Assembly: GCA_002339265.1 (NCBI GenBank)
Contig: DDKG01000361.1
Coordinates: forward strand, 1 to 14,427
Direction: 5' to 3'
Source: Massilia sp. UBA2604
Lineage (GTDB): Bacteria; Pseudomonadota; Gammaproteobacteria; Burkholderiales; Burkholderiaceae_D
DNA length: 14,427 nucleotides
Of this stretch, positions 7,049 to 12,733 are shown one piece after another; within the stretch, counting starts at the first letter, position 1; the number at the start of each line of letters is the position of its first letter. The notes beneath the pieces are model-generated. The model saw nothing but the letters and a program-made list of their open reading frames with translations, was not told where the DNA came from and made no database searches. The position numbers and the translations under genes are program-made.

Positions 7049-8050
7049 TCAGAAAACACGATGGGACACACCCGTCCTTGTTTTCTGCTCGATCGTCCGA
7101 GTCGGCCCGCGGCCGCGCCGGAACGTGCCCGGATGCTCGCCCATCACCTTGTGGAAGGCGCGTGAGAAGGCGGCATACGAGTTGTAGCCGACGTGGCCGG
7201 CGGTGCGCTCGACCGTTTCGCCGCCGTGCAGGCGCTGGGCCGCGATCTTCATGCGCAGCAGCAACAGGAACTGGGCCGGCGCCTGGCCGCTGGCCTCGCT
7301 GAAGTGTTTATAGAAGCTCGAGCGCGACATATGGGCCGCGCGCGCCATGTTTTCGGTCGACCAGTCCTGGCCGGGCTCCTGCATCATGCGATCGAGCAGG
7401 GGCGAGAACTCGGGGCTGCTGGCCACGGCCAGCAGGCCGGTGGCAATGTCTTGCTGGCGCGCCACGTGGCGGATGACATAAAAGAACATCAGCTCGGCCA
7501 GGCGCGCCACCAGCGGCGACGGTGCATCGGGGTCGCGCCGCGGCTCCAGCAGAATCAGCTCGAACAGCGCATTCAGGGCCTGCAGCGACGGATCGTCGGC
7601 GCGCAGCACCAGGCTGTCCGGGAAGGAGTCGGCGATCAGGGTGCTGAGCGCGCTGCGGAAATGGAAGAAGCCGCAGGCCAGGGCGGTGGCGTCCGGCGCC
7701 GCGTCGCCGAGCTGTTGCATCGGTGGGCCGGGAAGGGCGCTTGCCGGGTCGGTGCTCGGCTCCAGATTCGGGCTGAGGAAGTGCGGCGTGTCGCGCAGCA
7801 GGAACACGCCGTCGCGCGCACGCAAGTGGACCGGGGCACGGCCTTCGACGTGCAGGTAGCACTCGCCATGCAGCACCAGGTGGAAGCTGCCCAGGCCGCG
7901 GCCGGCGGTGGACGCCTGCCAGCGGCCGCAGTACTGGCCGAGGTGGAACACCGTCGCTTCCAGCTGCACGCTGTCGATCAGCCAGTGCACCAGGCGGTCG
8001 GCATCGTCCGCGGATGCGTGGGTATCGAAAGGTTGGGCGGAATGATTCAC
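7049..8050 (-). CDS. AraC-family transcriptional regulator with N-terminal cupin-type sensor domain
   Basis: DNA-binding regulator of 333 residues. The N-terminal half (about 20-200) looks like the cupin domain common in AraC-type regulators (Cupin_6-like: WQASTAGRGLGSFHLVLHGE, then LRARDGVFLLRDTPHFL). The C-terminal AraC domain has two helix-turn-helix units, at about 231-252 (STENMARAAHMSRSSFYKHF) and 280-302 (VERTAGHVGYNSYAAFSRAF), with the conserved GYNSYAAFSRAFHKVMGEHPGTFRR ending split over those regions. The start is GTG 8050; no strong ribosome site was seen. A tail of about 20 residues follows the usual end. It sits immediately upstream of, and in the same direction as, the CMD-flavoprotein-ABC genes, so it is the obvious candidate activator of that operon. 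Whether it shares their transcript or drives an internal promoter in the 45-base gap cannot be decided here. The effector is unknown. Confidence 0.92.
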   Translation of the reverse strand: MNHSAQPFDTHASADDADRLVHWLIDSVQLEATVFHLGQYCGRWQASTAGRGLGSFHLVLHGECYLHVEGRAPVHLRARDGVFLLRDTPHFLSPNLEPSTDPASALPGPPMQQLGDAAPDATALACGFFHFRSALSTLIADSFPDSLVLRADDPSLQALNALFELILLEPRRDPDAPSPLVARLAELMFFYVIRHVARQQDIATGLLAVASSPEFSPLLDRMMQEPGQDWSTENMARAAHMSRSSFYKHFSEASGQAPAQFLLLLRMKIAAQRLHGGETVERTAGHVGYNSYAAFSRAFHKVMGEHPGTFRRGRGPTRTIEQKTRTGVSHRVF

Positions 8051-8065
8051 TCAGCCATTATCGGC

Positions 8066-8083
8066 GGCGCCTGTCCAGGCGCC
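8066..8083. repeat. Perfect 18-bp inverted repeat upstream of the AraC-family gene
   Basis: GGCGCCTGTCCAGGCGCC has two 8-bp arms around TC, centred about 24 bases before the GTG start of the regulator and within the 70-base gap after the small secreted gene. Read on the minus strand it can form a GC-rich hairpin, but no run of U follows, so it is not a classic intrinsic terminator. It may be an operator, an attenuating hairpin near the regulator's ribosome site, or chance in GC-rich DNA. Confidence 0.4.
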
Positions 8084-8120
8084 TACGAAGAAAAGCTGAT
8101 ATGCAAATAAGGAAAATGTC

Positions 8121-8378
8121 TTAGAAGTAGACGGTGACGCGGCGTGCGGCCAGGTCGGCGCTGCGCTGCGAAGGGGCGCTGTGCGCGTCGAGCAGGTAGG
8201 GCGTGCTCGGGCTGGCGCAGGCGACGTCGACCGAGCCGGCCACGCTCACCGAGCAGGTGGCGACGACTTCGAAGCGCGCTTCGAAGCTGGCCGATGCGAT
8301 GCGCGCGTCCGCCACGGCCGGCAGCGCCAGGGTGACGGCGGCCAGGCTGGCCGCGAGAAGACGGGATGCGCGCAACAT
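8121..8378 (-). CDS. Small secreted protein resembling a shortened SCPU domain
   Basis: Predicted exported protein of 85 residues. A signal peptide covers about 1-25 (LLAASLAAVTLALPAVADA). The mature part has an N-terminal strand with alternating apolar residues (SFEARFEVVATCSVSV), two cysteines (C42, C54), and a VACASPSTPYLL segment that resembles the 'VxCTxGxPY' strand of SCPU pilins. It ends in RRVTVYF like the final strand of that fold. The ~80-100 residues normally found between these strands are missing. Codon use is strongly GC-biased at third positions, as in the neighbouring genes, so it is likely coding. ATG 8378 has no clear ribosome site, and only a weak -10-like TATGAT (8428-8423) lies upstream. 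It might be a mini-pilin, a decayed pilin, or an unrelated exported protein. No chaperone or usher gene is adjacent on this strand. Confidence 0.6.
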   Translation of the reverse strand: MLRASRLLAASLAAVTLALPAVADARIASASFEARFEVVATCSVSVAGSVDVACASPSTPYLLDAHSAPSQRSADLAARRVTVYF

Positions 8379-8675
8379 GATGAATAAAGCCGAAAATTGC
8401 CGGATAAATATGCGATGAAATCATCATAGCGGCTTTGGCGGCGGCTTGCGCAGGGCGGGTTCGGAATCGGGGAGGGCGATGCCAGAGGGGTATATCGGGT
8501 TTTGCGGGATTGCGGCGGTGCTTGGCGGTGCTTGGCCAGGCTGGATTGCCGACAAATGGTATTACGTTGTCTCAATGCTACAAAAATATTCGGATTTGCG
8601 GAATTGAAGAACAGATTAGAGAACTAGCTCTAAAAGAAATATTTGTTTCTTATTTTCAACGTTTTTGCAGCCCGT
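8379..8675. other. Non-coding stretch with an AT-rich patch
   Basis: No gene is convincing here. The right part (about 8551-8665) is far more AT-rich than the rest of the window. It holds two short AT-rich hairpins: TTAGAG/CTCTAA at 8616-8621 and 8628-8633, and AAGAAA/TTTCTT at 8634-8639 and 8646-8651. These lie just downstream of the receiver gene on the minus strand and could serve as a weak transcription end, but neither is GC-rich. A 10-bp unit GCGGTGCTTG is repeated in tandem at 8515-8534. Confidence 0.5.
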
Positions 8676-9041
8676 TCAACCGAGCAGGCCATTGACCGCA
8701 TCGAGCAATTCGAGTGGACTGAACGGTTTGACCACGTACAGGTCGGCCCCGGCAGCCATGCCGGCCGCGATATCGCTTTGCTGGCCGCAGGCCGACAGCA
8801 GGATGACCTTGGTGGCAGCATGGCGCGGATCGCGCCGCAGTTCGGCGCATACGTCGAGGCCGCTGGCGCCGGGGCCAAGCCAGATGTCGAGCACGACCAG
8901 GTCGGGGGCCTCGTCGGCGAGGCGGGCCAGGGCTTGCTCGGCATTGGAAGCTTCGACGATGCGGCCGAGGGATTGCAGGGTGAGCGAGATCAGCAGGCGC
9001 AGCTCGTCCTGGTCGTCGACCACGAGGATGGTCCTGGTCAT
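8676..9041 (-). CDS. Stand-alone response-regulator receiver (CheY-like) protein
   Basis: Single receiver domain of 121 residues with no output domain. The phosphorylation site and helpers are intact: acidic pair D9-D10 (ILVVDDQDELR), phosphoacceptor D52 (LVVLDIWLG), S83 (VILLSAC) and K105 (YVVKPFSPLELL). It would relay phosphate to a partner or act by protein contact. The ATG at 9041 lacks a ribosome site; the bases before it are CTTCCGCC. A 14-codon ORF with a good AGGGG site ends in an ATGA overlap with this start, so translation is probably coupled. No histidine kinase gene is in the window. The HTH-receiver gene lies upstream on the same strand, beyond a palindromic element, and may be its functional partner. 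A longer in-frame extension upstream was rejected because it runs through the palindrome without domain content. Confidence 0.9.
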   Translation of the reverse strand: MTRTILVVDDQDELRLLISLTLQSLGRIVEASNAEQALARLADEAPDLVVLDIWLGPGASGLDVCAELRRDPRHAATKVILLSACGQQSDIAAGMAAGADLYVVKPFSPLELLDAVNGLLG

Positions 9042-9082
9042 GGCGGAAGGCCTGTTTGCTGCGGCGACGGGAATGCGGACAT
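9038..9082 (-). CDS. 14-codon leader ORF overlapping the receiver gene start
   Basis: ATG 9082 is preceded by AGGGG (9092-9088) at a 5-base spacing, the best ribosome site in this gap. The peptide MSAFPSPQQTGLPP ends at TGA 9040-9038, sharing ATGA with the receiver gene start. The peptide has no recognisable function. The arrangement suggests a translational-coupling or leader ORF. The proline-rich end (GLPP) might slow ribosomes, which is speculation. It could also be chance. Confidence 0.4.
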   Translation of the reverse strand: MSAFPSPQQTGLPP

Positions 9083-9145
9083 GACAGCCCCTGTTAGGCC
9101 GGACGCGCGCTGCGCCGGTACTCCAGCATAGCAGCTTGGCGGCTG

Positions 9146-9303
9146 AGAGCCTATCCCGGTAGGTGGGAGTCGCTCCTGGCGCGCCTGGCAAGCGTGTGCT
9201 GCGTTGCTCGTCGTTGCATGGCTAGCCATGCGGCCTCCTCGCGCCTTGCTCACACTCGCCATTCATCGCCATGAGCTTCCCCCCACCTACCGGGATAGGC
9301 TCT
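9146..9303. repeat. 158-bp near-full-length palindromic element (MITE- or REP-like)
   Basis: Terminal arms of 22 bp are perfect inverted copies, at 9146-9167 and 9282-9303 (core GAGCCTATCCCGGTAGG). The symmetry continues inward as an imperfect stem over most of the element, for example CGTGTGCTGC against the complement of GCTCACACTCG. It meets at a perfect 16-bp palindrome, GCATGGCTAGCCATGC, at 9216-9231, within 1 bp of the centre of the outer arms. The right end abuts the TAA of the HTH-receiver gene, so the element would be transcribed as a long hairpin in its 3' region, ahead of the receiver gene. There is no ORF for a transposase and no obvious target-site duplication. It could be a non-autonomous mobile palindrome, a transcript-processing or termination structure, or both. 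Confidence 0.8.
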
Positions 9304-9929
9304 TACGCGCGCACCAGGCCGTTCTCGACGGCGCCGCGCAGTTCGCCGAACGGCACCGGCTTCGGGAACACCGGGATGTCGGCGGGCAAACCCATGGCCT
9401 TGATCGTCGCGCGGTCCAGGCCGCTGACGACGATCATGTTCATGCCGGCCGTGCCGCTGTCTTCGCGCAGGGTGCGGATCATGCGGAAGCCGTCCATGCC
9501 CGGCATGTTCAGGTCGCTCACGAGGAGGTCGGGGCGTTGCTCGCCGATGCGGATCAGGGCTTCGAAGCCATTGTTCGCCTTGACCACGTCGAGGTCCAGG
9601 CCCCAGCCCGCCATCTCGAGTTCGTACAGGCGCAGCATCAGGGGATCGTCGTCGACCACCAGCACCCGCGGCTTGCCCAGCGCCGGCGCGCTGGCTGGCG
9701 CCGGAGGGGCGCCGATGGCGATGCGCCGGCCGTCGACCAGGCGGTTGACCGATTCCACCGTGATGCGGCGATGGCCGCCGGCGGTGCGCCATGCTTGCAG
9801 TGTGCCGTTCTCCACCCACAGCTGCACCGTGCGGTGCGAGACGCCCAAGGTGGCCGCGGCCTCCTTGGTCGAGCAATAGTCCGCGGCATTGTAGGTCGAT
9901 GCCGGCTGCAGGTCGGTTGGGGTGTTCAT
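9303..9929 (-). CDS. Response regulator with N-terminal excisionase/MerR-like HTH and C-terminal receiver
   Basis: Predicted DNA-binding regulator of 208 residues with the reverse of the usual domain order. Residues about 19-66 (CSTKEAAATLGVSHRTVQLW, then GGHRRITVESV) form a winged-helix/HTH unit of the MerR/excisionase type. An Ala/Pro-rich linker follows (about 70-86). Residues about 87-205 form a receiver domain: acidic residues D93-D95 (VLVVDDDPLML), phosphoacceptor D139 (LLVSDLNMPGMDG), S169 (IVVSGLD) and K190 (VFPKPVPFGEL). All receiver key positions are present, so phosphorylation is expected, but no kinase is nearby. The ATG at 9929 follows GGAAAA. A candidate promoter and an inverted repeat lie just upstream. 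The stop abuts the palindromic element, and the stand-alone receiver gene follows on the same strand. The target genes are unknown; self-regulation through the upstream dyad is a guess. Confidence 0.88.
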   Translation of the reverse strand: MNTPTDLQPASTYNAADYCSTKEAAATLGVSHRTVQLWVENGTLQAWRTAGGHRRITVESVNRLVDGRRIAIGAPPAPASAPALGKPRVLVVDDDPLMLRLYELEMAGWGLDLDVVKANNGFEALIRIGEQRPDLLVSDLNMPGMDGFRMIRTLREDSGTAGMNMIVVSGLDRATIKAMGLPADIPVFPKPVPFGELRGAVENGLVRA

Positions 9930-9937
9930 ATTTTCCG

Positions 9938-9966
9938 ATCTTACGTTTTTAGTTTCCCAAAGTCAA
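9938..9966 (-). promoter_or_regulatory. Candidate sigma-70 promoter of the HTH-receiver gene
   Basis: On the minus strand TTGACT (9966-9961) and TAAGAT (9943-9938) are separated by exactly 17 bases. The expected transcript start is near 9931, only 2-3 bases before the ATG at 9929. If correct, the mRNA would be nearly leaderless and the GGAAAA before the ATG would not be used as a ribosome site. The -35 match is good (5/6) and the -10 match is moderate (4/6). Confidence 0.45.
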
Positions 9967-9973
9967 AATAGTT

Positions 9974-10004
9974 AACTGTGGATAGTGCGTAGCGCGCCAC
10001 AGTT
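9974..10004. promoter_or_regulatory. Inverted repeat, candidate operator between divergent genes
   Basis: AACTGTGG (9974-9981) and CCACAGTT (9997-10004) are perfect 8-bp inverted arms with a 15-bp spacer. Allowing one extra base, the symmetry extends to TTAACTGTGG/CCACAGTTGTAA. The half-site centres are 23 bp apart, about two helical turns. The dyad lies just upstream of the candidate promoter of the HTH-receiver gene and about 110 bp before the divergent membrane-protein gene. An operator role is inference. Confidence 0.45.
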
Positions 10005-10112
10005 GTAAGCATCAATACGCGCCGGCGCCGTTTCACTCCTGTCGCCGGGTGTGTCGCCCGATGCTGTTAATGTAGCGCTGGCGCCGGATCGCGGCGTCCA
10101 GACGGAGAACCC

Positions 10113-10673
10113 ATGCGTTTCGACATGCCCGCGCTTGGCCTGGCCCCTTATTTGACACTGGCCGGCATTACCTTGCTGGCCGCCGCGCTGCCGCTGTTGC
10201 TGCTGCGCGGCAGGGCATTGGCCGCCAGGCTGGGCGCCGCCGCGGTCGCGGCCGCGCTGGTGGCGCCGTTCACGGCAGGGCTGGCCTGGAGCCTGTCGCA
10301 CAACTCTCTCGAGCTGCGCGAAGGCCGTCTCGTGGTCCGGGCCAGCTATTTCTACGAGTATGAGCGCGACATCGCCGAGTTCGACCTGGCGCGTGCCCGG
10401 CATGGCGACCTTGCGGCCCTGGCGCCGGACGGCCTGGGCGTGCGCAGGAGCGGCATCGGCCTGCCGGGTTATGCCGCCGGCCGCTTTGCCGGCCCGGCCG
10501 GCGCCGATAACCGGGAGTCGCTCTTCGTCGCCGTGACCGACGGTGAGTGCATGGTCTACCTGCCGGCGCGCCATGGCCAGTCGCTGCTGGTCAGTGTCGG
10601 AGAGGGAGAAGCGCTGTTGCAGGCCCTGTACCGGCTTGCGCCGGGAGGCCGCGCGCGCGTCGGCATGGACTGA
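10113..10673 (+). CDS. Small membrane protein, possible bacterial PH-like domain
   Basis: Not recognised as a named gene. The 186-residue product has two predicted membrane helices (about 13-32 and 38-60) and then a soluble, strand-rich part (about 62-175). That part contains LELREGRLVVRASYFYEYER, GIGLPGYAAGRFAG and ESLFVAVTDGECMVYLPAR, and ends with an amphipathic helix (EGEALLQALYRL). Two N-terminal helices followed by a beta-rich domain ending in one helix is the layout of bacterial membrane PH-domain proteins; this is a resemblance, not a proven match. ATG 10113 is preceded by GGAG (10104-10107). Codon bias matches the other genes. It stands alone between the divergent HTH-receiver gene and the dcw promoter. 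Its function is unknown. Confidence 0.75.
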   Translation: MRFDMPALGLAPYLTLAGITLLAAALPLLLLRGRALAARLGAAAVAAALVAPFTAGLAWSLSHNSLELREGRLVVRASYFYEYERDIAEFDLARARHGDLAALAPDGLGVRRSGIGLPGYAAGRFAGPAGADNRESLFVAVTDGECMVYLPARHGQSLLVSVGEGEALLQALYRLAPGGRARVGMD

Positions 10674-10930
10674 AAAGCGCTGTATTGACCGAAGGGCTGG
10701 ATGCCCATACAGTGGTCTGCCCGCCTCAATAGTTGTTTCTTTGCGTCAATATTTTTCTTCCGATTGACGTTGCTCAAACGTAAACATCGTCAGTACAACT
10801 CAGGCCTTTCTTTCACTCCTACAGCTAAGTCCCTAATTTTACGGGACATTTTGTTGAGCCGAGTGCGCCACGCCGCGTCTAAGTCCTTGGTTTCATTGAA
10901 AAAAGTCGATTTCCTCAATCGTGAATTCGC
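10674..10930. other. Intergenic region upstream of the dcw promoter; no gene seen
   Basis: This stretch is clearly less GC-rich than its surroundings and has no ORF with the local codon bias. It contains a 7-bp inverted repeat, CGTCAAT/ATTGACG (10744-10750 and 10763-10769). It also has a small hairpin, GTCCC/GGGAC (10829-10833 and 10843-10847), followed by ATTTTGTT, a possible weak terminator for the membrane-protein gene. Confidence 0.5.
10829..10855 (+). terminator. Weak candidate terminator after the membrane-protein gene
   Basis: A GTCCC stem pairs with GGGAC across a 9-base AT-rich loop and is followed by ATTTTGTT. The stem is only 5 bp and the hairpin lies about 155 bases after the stop codon, so support is weak. 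Confidence 0.25.
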
Positions 10931-10959
10931 TTGACCGTCAACATTGCTTCCACTAAAGT
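10931..10959 (+). promoter_or_regulatory. Candidate sigma-70 promoter of the mraZ/dcw cluster
   Basis: TTGACC (10931-10936) and TAAAGT (10954-10959) are separated by exactly 17 bases, giving an expected start near 10966 and a leader of about 100 bases before the mraZ GTG. The -10 box overlaps the first repeat of the MraZ operator array, so bound MraZ would block RNA polymerase. Confidence 0.55.
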
Positions 10960-11003
10960 GGGAAACGGTGTGAAAAAGTGTCGATTTGTGGGAGGGTTGT
11001 GGG
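10958..11003 (+). promoter_or_regulatory. MraZ operator: direct repeats phased at 10 bp
   Basis: GTG-led repeats begin at 10958, 10968, 10978 and 10988, exactly 10 bp apart: GTGGG, GTGTG, GTGTC, GTGGG. A fifth, GTGGG, begins at 10999 (11-bp step). Written as TGGGN-type units this is TGGGA-N5-TGTGA-N5-TGTCG-N5-TGGGA. It matches the published MraZ site in E. coli (TGGGN direct repeats with 5-base spacers). The two middle units are degenerate. Its position over and just after the -10 box fits autorepression of the dcw cluster. Confidence 0.65.
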
Positions 11004-11068
11004 GTGAATCCTGCGGCTCCCGGCGCCCGACAAACAGCGACAACAACTCTCCAAAGCTAGGTAAATAC

Positions 11069-11497
11069 GTGTTCCAGGGCGCGTCCGCGATCAATCTCGA
11101 TGCAAAAGGCCGAATGTCGATTCCGGCCAAGCACCGTGACGCCCTTACGCTTCAGTGCGAGGGCCGCATGACCTTGACCAAACACCCCCATGGCTGCCTG
11201 CTGTTCTTCCCGCGCCCGGTATGGGAAGAGCACCGTAAACAAATCGCTGCCTGGCCTATGTCGGCCCGTGCGTGGCAGCGCATTTTCCTCGGCAACGCCG
11301 TCGATGTCGAGCTCGACAGCGCCGGCCGTGTGCTGATCTCGCCCGAACTGCGTGCCGCGGTCGGGCTTGAAAAGGAAGTGATGATGCTCGGCATGGGCAC
11401 CCACTTCGAAATCTGGAATGCCGCCAAGCTGGCCGAGGACGAGGCCGAGGCCGTCGCCGGTGGCATGCCCGATGTTCTTTCCAATTTCTCTTTCTGA
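11069..11497 (+). CDS. mraZ: MraZ, transcriptional regulator of the dcw cluster
   Basis: DNA-binding protein of 142 residues, the normal size, made of two swapped-hairpin AbrB-like units. Each carries the conserved motif: [13 protein letters not shown] (11-23) and [13 protein letters not shown] (83-95). MraZ forms a ring-shaped oligomer and binds phased direct repeats ahead of its own gene. Such repeats are visible at 10958-11003. The start is GTG 11069, giving the expected [16 protein letters not shown]-terminus, with AGGTA about 5 bases upstream. A longer in-frame reading from TTG 10931 would translate the promoter and operator and is rejected. rsmH follows after 7 bases. Confidence 0.95.
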   Translation: MFQGASAINLDAKGRMSIPAKHRDALTLQCEGRMTLTKHPHGCLLFFPRPVWEEHRKQIAAWPMSARAWQRIFLGNAVDVELDSAGRVLISPELRAAVGLEKEVMMLGMGTHFEIWNAAKLAEDEAEAVAGGMPDVLSNFSF

Positions 11498-11504
11498 GGC
11501 GCCG

Positions 11505-12464
11505 ATGACGGATCTAAAGACGGTGCCTGTGTACCAGCATCGAACGGTGCTGCTTGACGAAGCGGTCGATGCGCTCAACCTCGCGGGCGCACGCGCTTCC
11601 GGCATCTATATAGATGGCACTTTCGGACGGGGCGGCCACAGCCGCCTGTTGTTGTCGCGCCTGGGCCCGCAAGGGCGCCTGATCGCGTTCGACAAGGATC
11701 CGCAAGCCATCGCCACTGCAGGACAAATCGACGATCCGCGTTTCACGATCGTCCACGACAGCTTTGCAACGATGCACGACGCGCTGGCCGCGCGCGGCAT
11801 CCCCCGGGTCGACGGCATCCTGCTCGATCTGGGCATCTCGTCGCCCCAGGTGGACGACGCCAGCCGCGGCTTCAGCTTCCGCAACGATGGCCCGCTCGAC
11901 ATGCGTATGGACACCACGCGCGGCATGTCGGCTGCCGAGTGGATCGCGACCGCGGAGCAACCTCAATTGGAAAAGGTGATACGCGATTATGGAGAAGAGC
12001 GGTATGCTTTTCAGATTGCAAAGGCGATTGTTGCTCGCCGCGCAGTCGAACCGATTTCAGGCACACGACAGCTTGCCGCAATCGTGGCAGGCGCGGTCAA
12101 GGGCCGCGAAAAAGGCAAGGATCCGGCAACCAGGACCTTTCAGGCTATCCGGATTTTCATCAATAAAGAGCTTGAGGACCTCGAGGCAGGACTGACGGCC
12201 GCCTACGGCATGCTGGCGCCGGGCGCGCGCATGTCCGTGATTTCCTTCCATTCGCTGGAAGACCGCATGGTCAAGCAGTTCCTCGCCTCCAAGGCCAAGG
12301 CCCTGCAGCCCGACCGCCGCCTGCCGATCCGCGCCGTCGACCTGCCGCAGCCCGAGATGCGGCTGATCGACAAGATCAAGCCGTCCGAACTCGAGGTGGG
12401 CGAGAACCCGCGCGCCCGCTCGGCGGTGCTGCGCGTGGCCGAACGCCTGGGGACGCCGGCATGA
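11505..12464 (+). CDS. rsmH: RsmH (MraW), 16S rRNA C1402 N4-methyltransferase
   Basis: SAM-dependent enzyme of 319 residues that methylates N4 of cytidine 1402 in the ribosomal P site. Diagnostic segments are in order: [13 protein letters not shown] (12-24), SAM-binding [16 protein letters not shown] (35-50), AFDKDP (61-66), the family signature [20 protein letters not shown] (103-122), then [47 protein letters not shown] and the C-terminal [17 protein letters not shown] 11505 follows GAGG (11496-11499) at the mraZ stop. The stop overlaps ftsL (ATGA). The cluster position and sequence are typical; nothing is missing. Confidence 0.98.
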   Translation: MTDLKTVPVYQHRTVLLDEAVDALNLAGARASGIYIDGTFGRGGHSRLLLSRLGPQGRLIAFDKDPQAIATAGQIDDPRFTIVHDSFATMHDALAARGIPRVDGILLDLGISSPQVDDASRGFSFRNDGPLDMRMDTTRGMSAAEWIATAEQPQLEKVIRDYGEERYAFQIAKAIVARRAVEPISGTRQLAAIVAGAVKGREKGKDPATRTFQAIRIFINKELEDLEAGLTAAYGMLAPGARMSVISFHSLEDRMVKQFLASKAKALQPDRRLPIRAVDLPQPEMRLIDKIKPSELEVGENPRARSAVLRVAERLGTPA

Positions 12465-12733
12465 GCGTCAAGCTGAACGTCTTGCTTACCACCTTGCTGG
12501 TGGCTTGCGCGCTATCGGTCGTCAACGCCCGCTACCAGGCGCGCCACCTGCTCATCGAGCTCGAGCGCCTGCAACAGCACGCGCGCCAGCTCGACATCGA
12601 CTGGGACCAGCTCCAGCTCGACCAGTCGCGCCTGGCCAAGAACGAGCGCATCGAGCAGATCGCCCGCTCGCAGCTCGAGATGGCGCCATTGAGCCCGGCC
12701 CGCACCCAATACCTGACGGAGGGCGCCCCATGA
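12461..12733 (+). CDS. ftsL: FtsL, cell division protein
   Basis: Bitopic inner-membrane divisome protein of 90 residues. It has a short cytoplasmic start, one membrane helix (about 5-22, [18 protein letters not shown]), then a periplasmic coiled-coil (about 28-68, [20 protein letters not shown]) ending in the conserved [18 protein letters not shown] segment. FtsL joins FtsB and FtsQ and activates FtsW-FtsI. Both ends overlap neighbours by ATGA (rsmH before, ftsI after), indicating coupled translation. Length and order are standard. Confidence 0.96.
   Translation: MSVKLNVLLTTLLVACALSVVNARYQARHLLIELERLQQHARQLDIDWDQLQLDQSRLAKNERIEQIARSQLEMAPLSPARTQYLTEGAP

Noticed and set aside
7049..7302. Possible second small gene within the regulator's 3' part on the plus strand
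   Set aside because: Fully inside the AraC-family coding region; no ribosome site and no domain.
8083..8427. 114-codon minus-strand frame overlapping the mini-SCPU gene
   Set aside because: It lacks a signal peptide and domain, and is Arg/His-rich; the 8121-8378 frame has a signal peptide and biased codons.
8515..8534. Tandem 10-bp repeat GCGGTGCTTG
   Set aside because: Only two copies, with no array or regulatory context; likely slippage in non-coding DNA.
9972..10574. 200-codon minus-strand reading frame opposite the membrane protein
   Set aside because: The plus-strand gene has a ribosome site, membrane helices and good codon bias; the antisense product is low-complexity.
10744..10769. 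CGTCAAT/ATTGACG inverted repeat
   Set aside because: Seven-bp arms with a 12-bp spacer in an AT-richer gap, with no promoter at a sensible distance; too weak for an operator or terminator call.
10931..11068. In-frame N-terminal extension of mraZ from TTG 10931
   Set aside because: It would translate the promoter and operator repeats and has no relation to the MraZ fold; GTG 11069 gives the family N-terminus and has a ribosome site.
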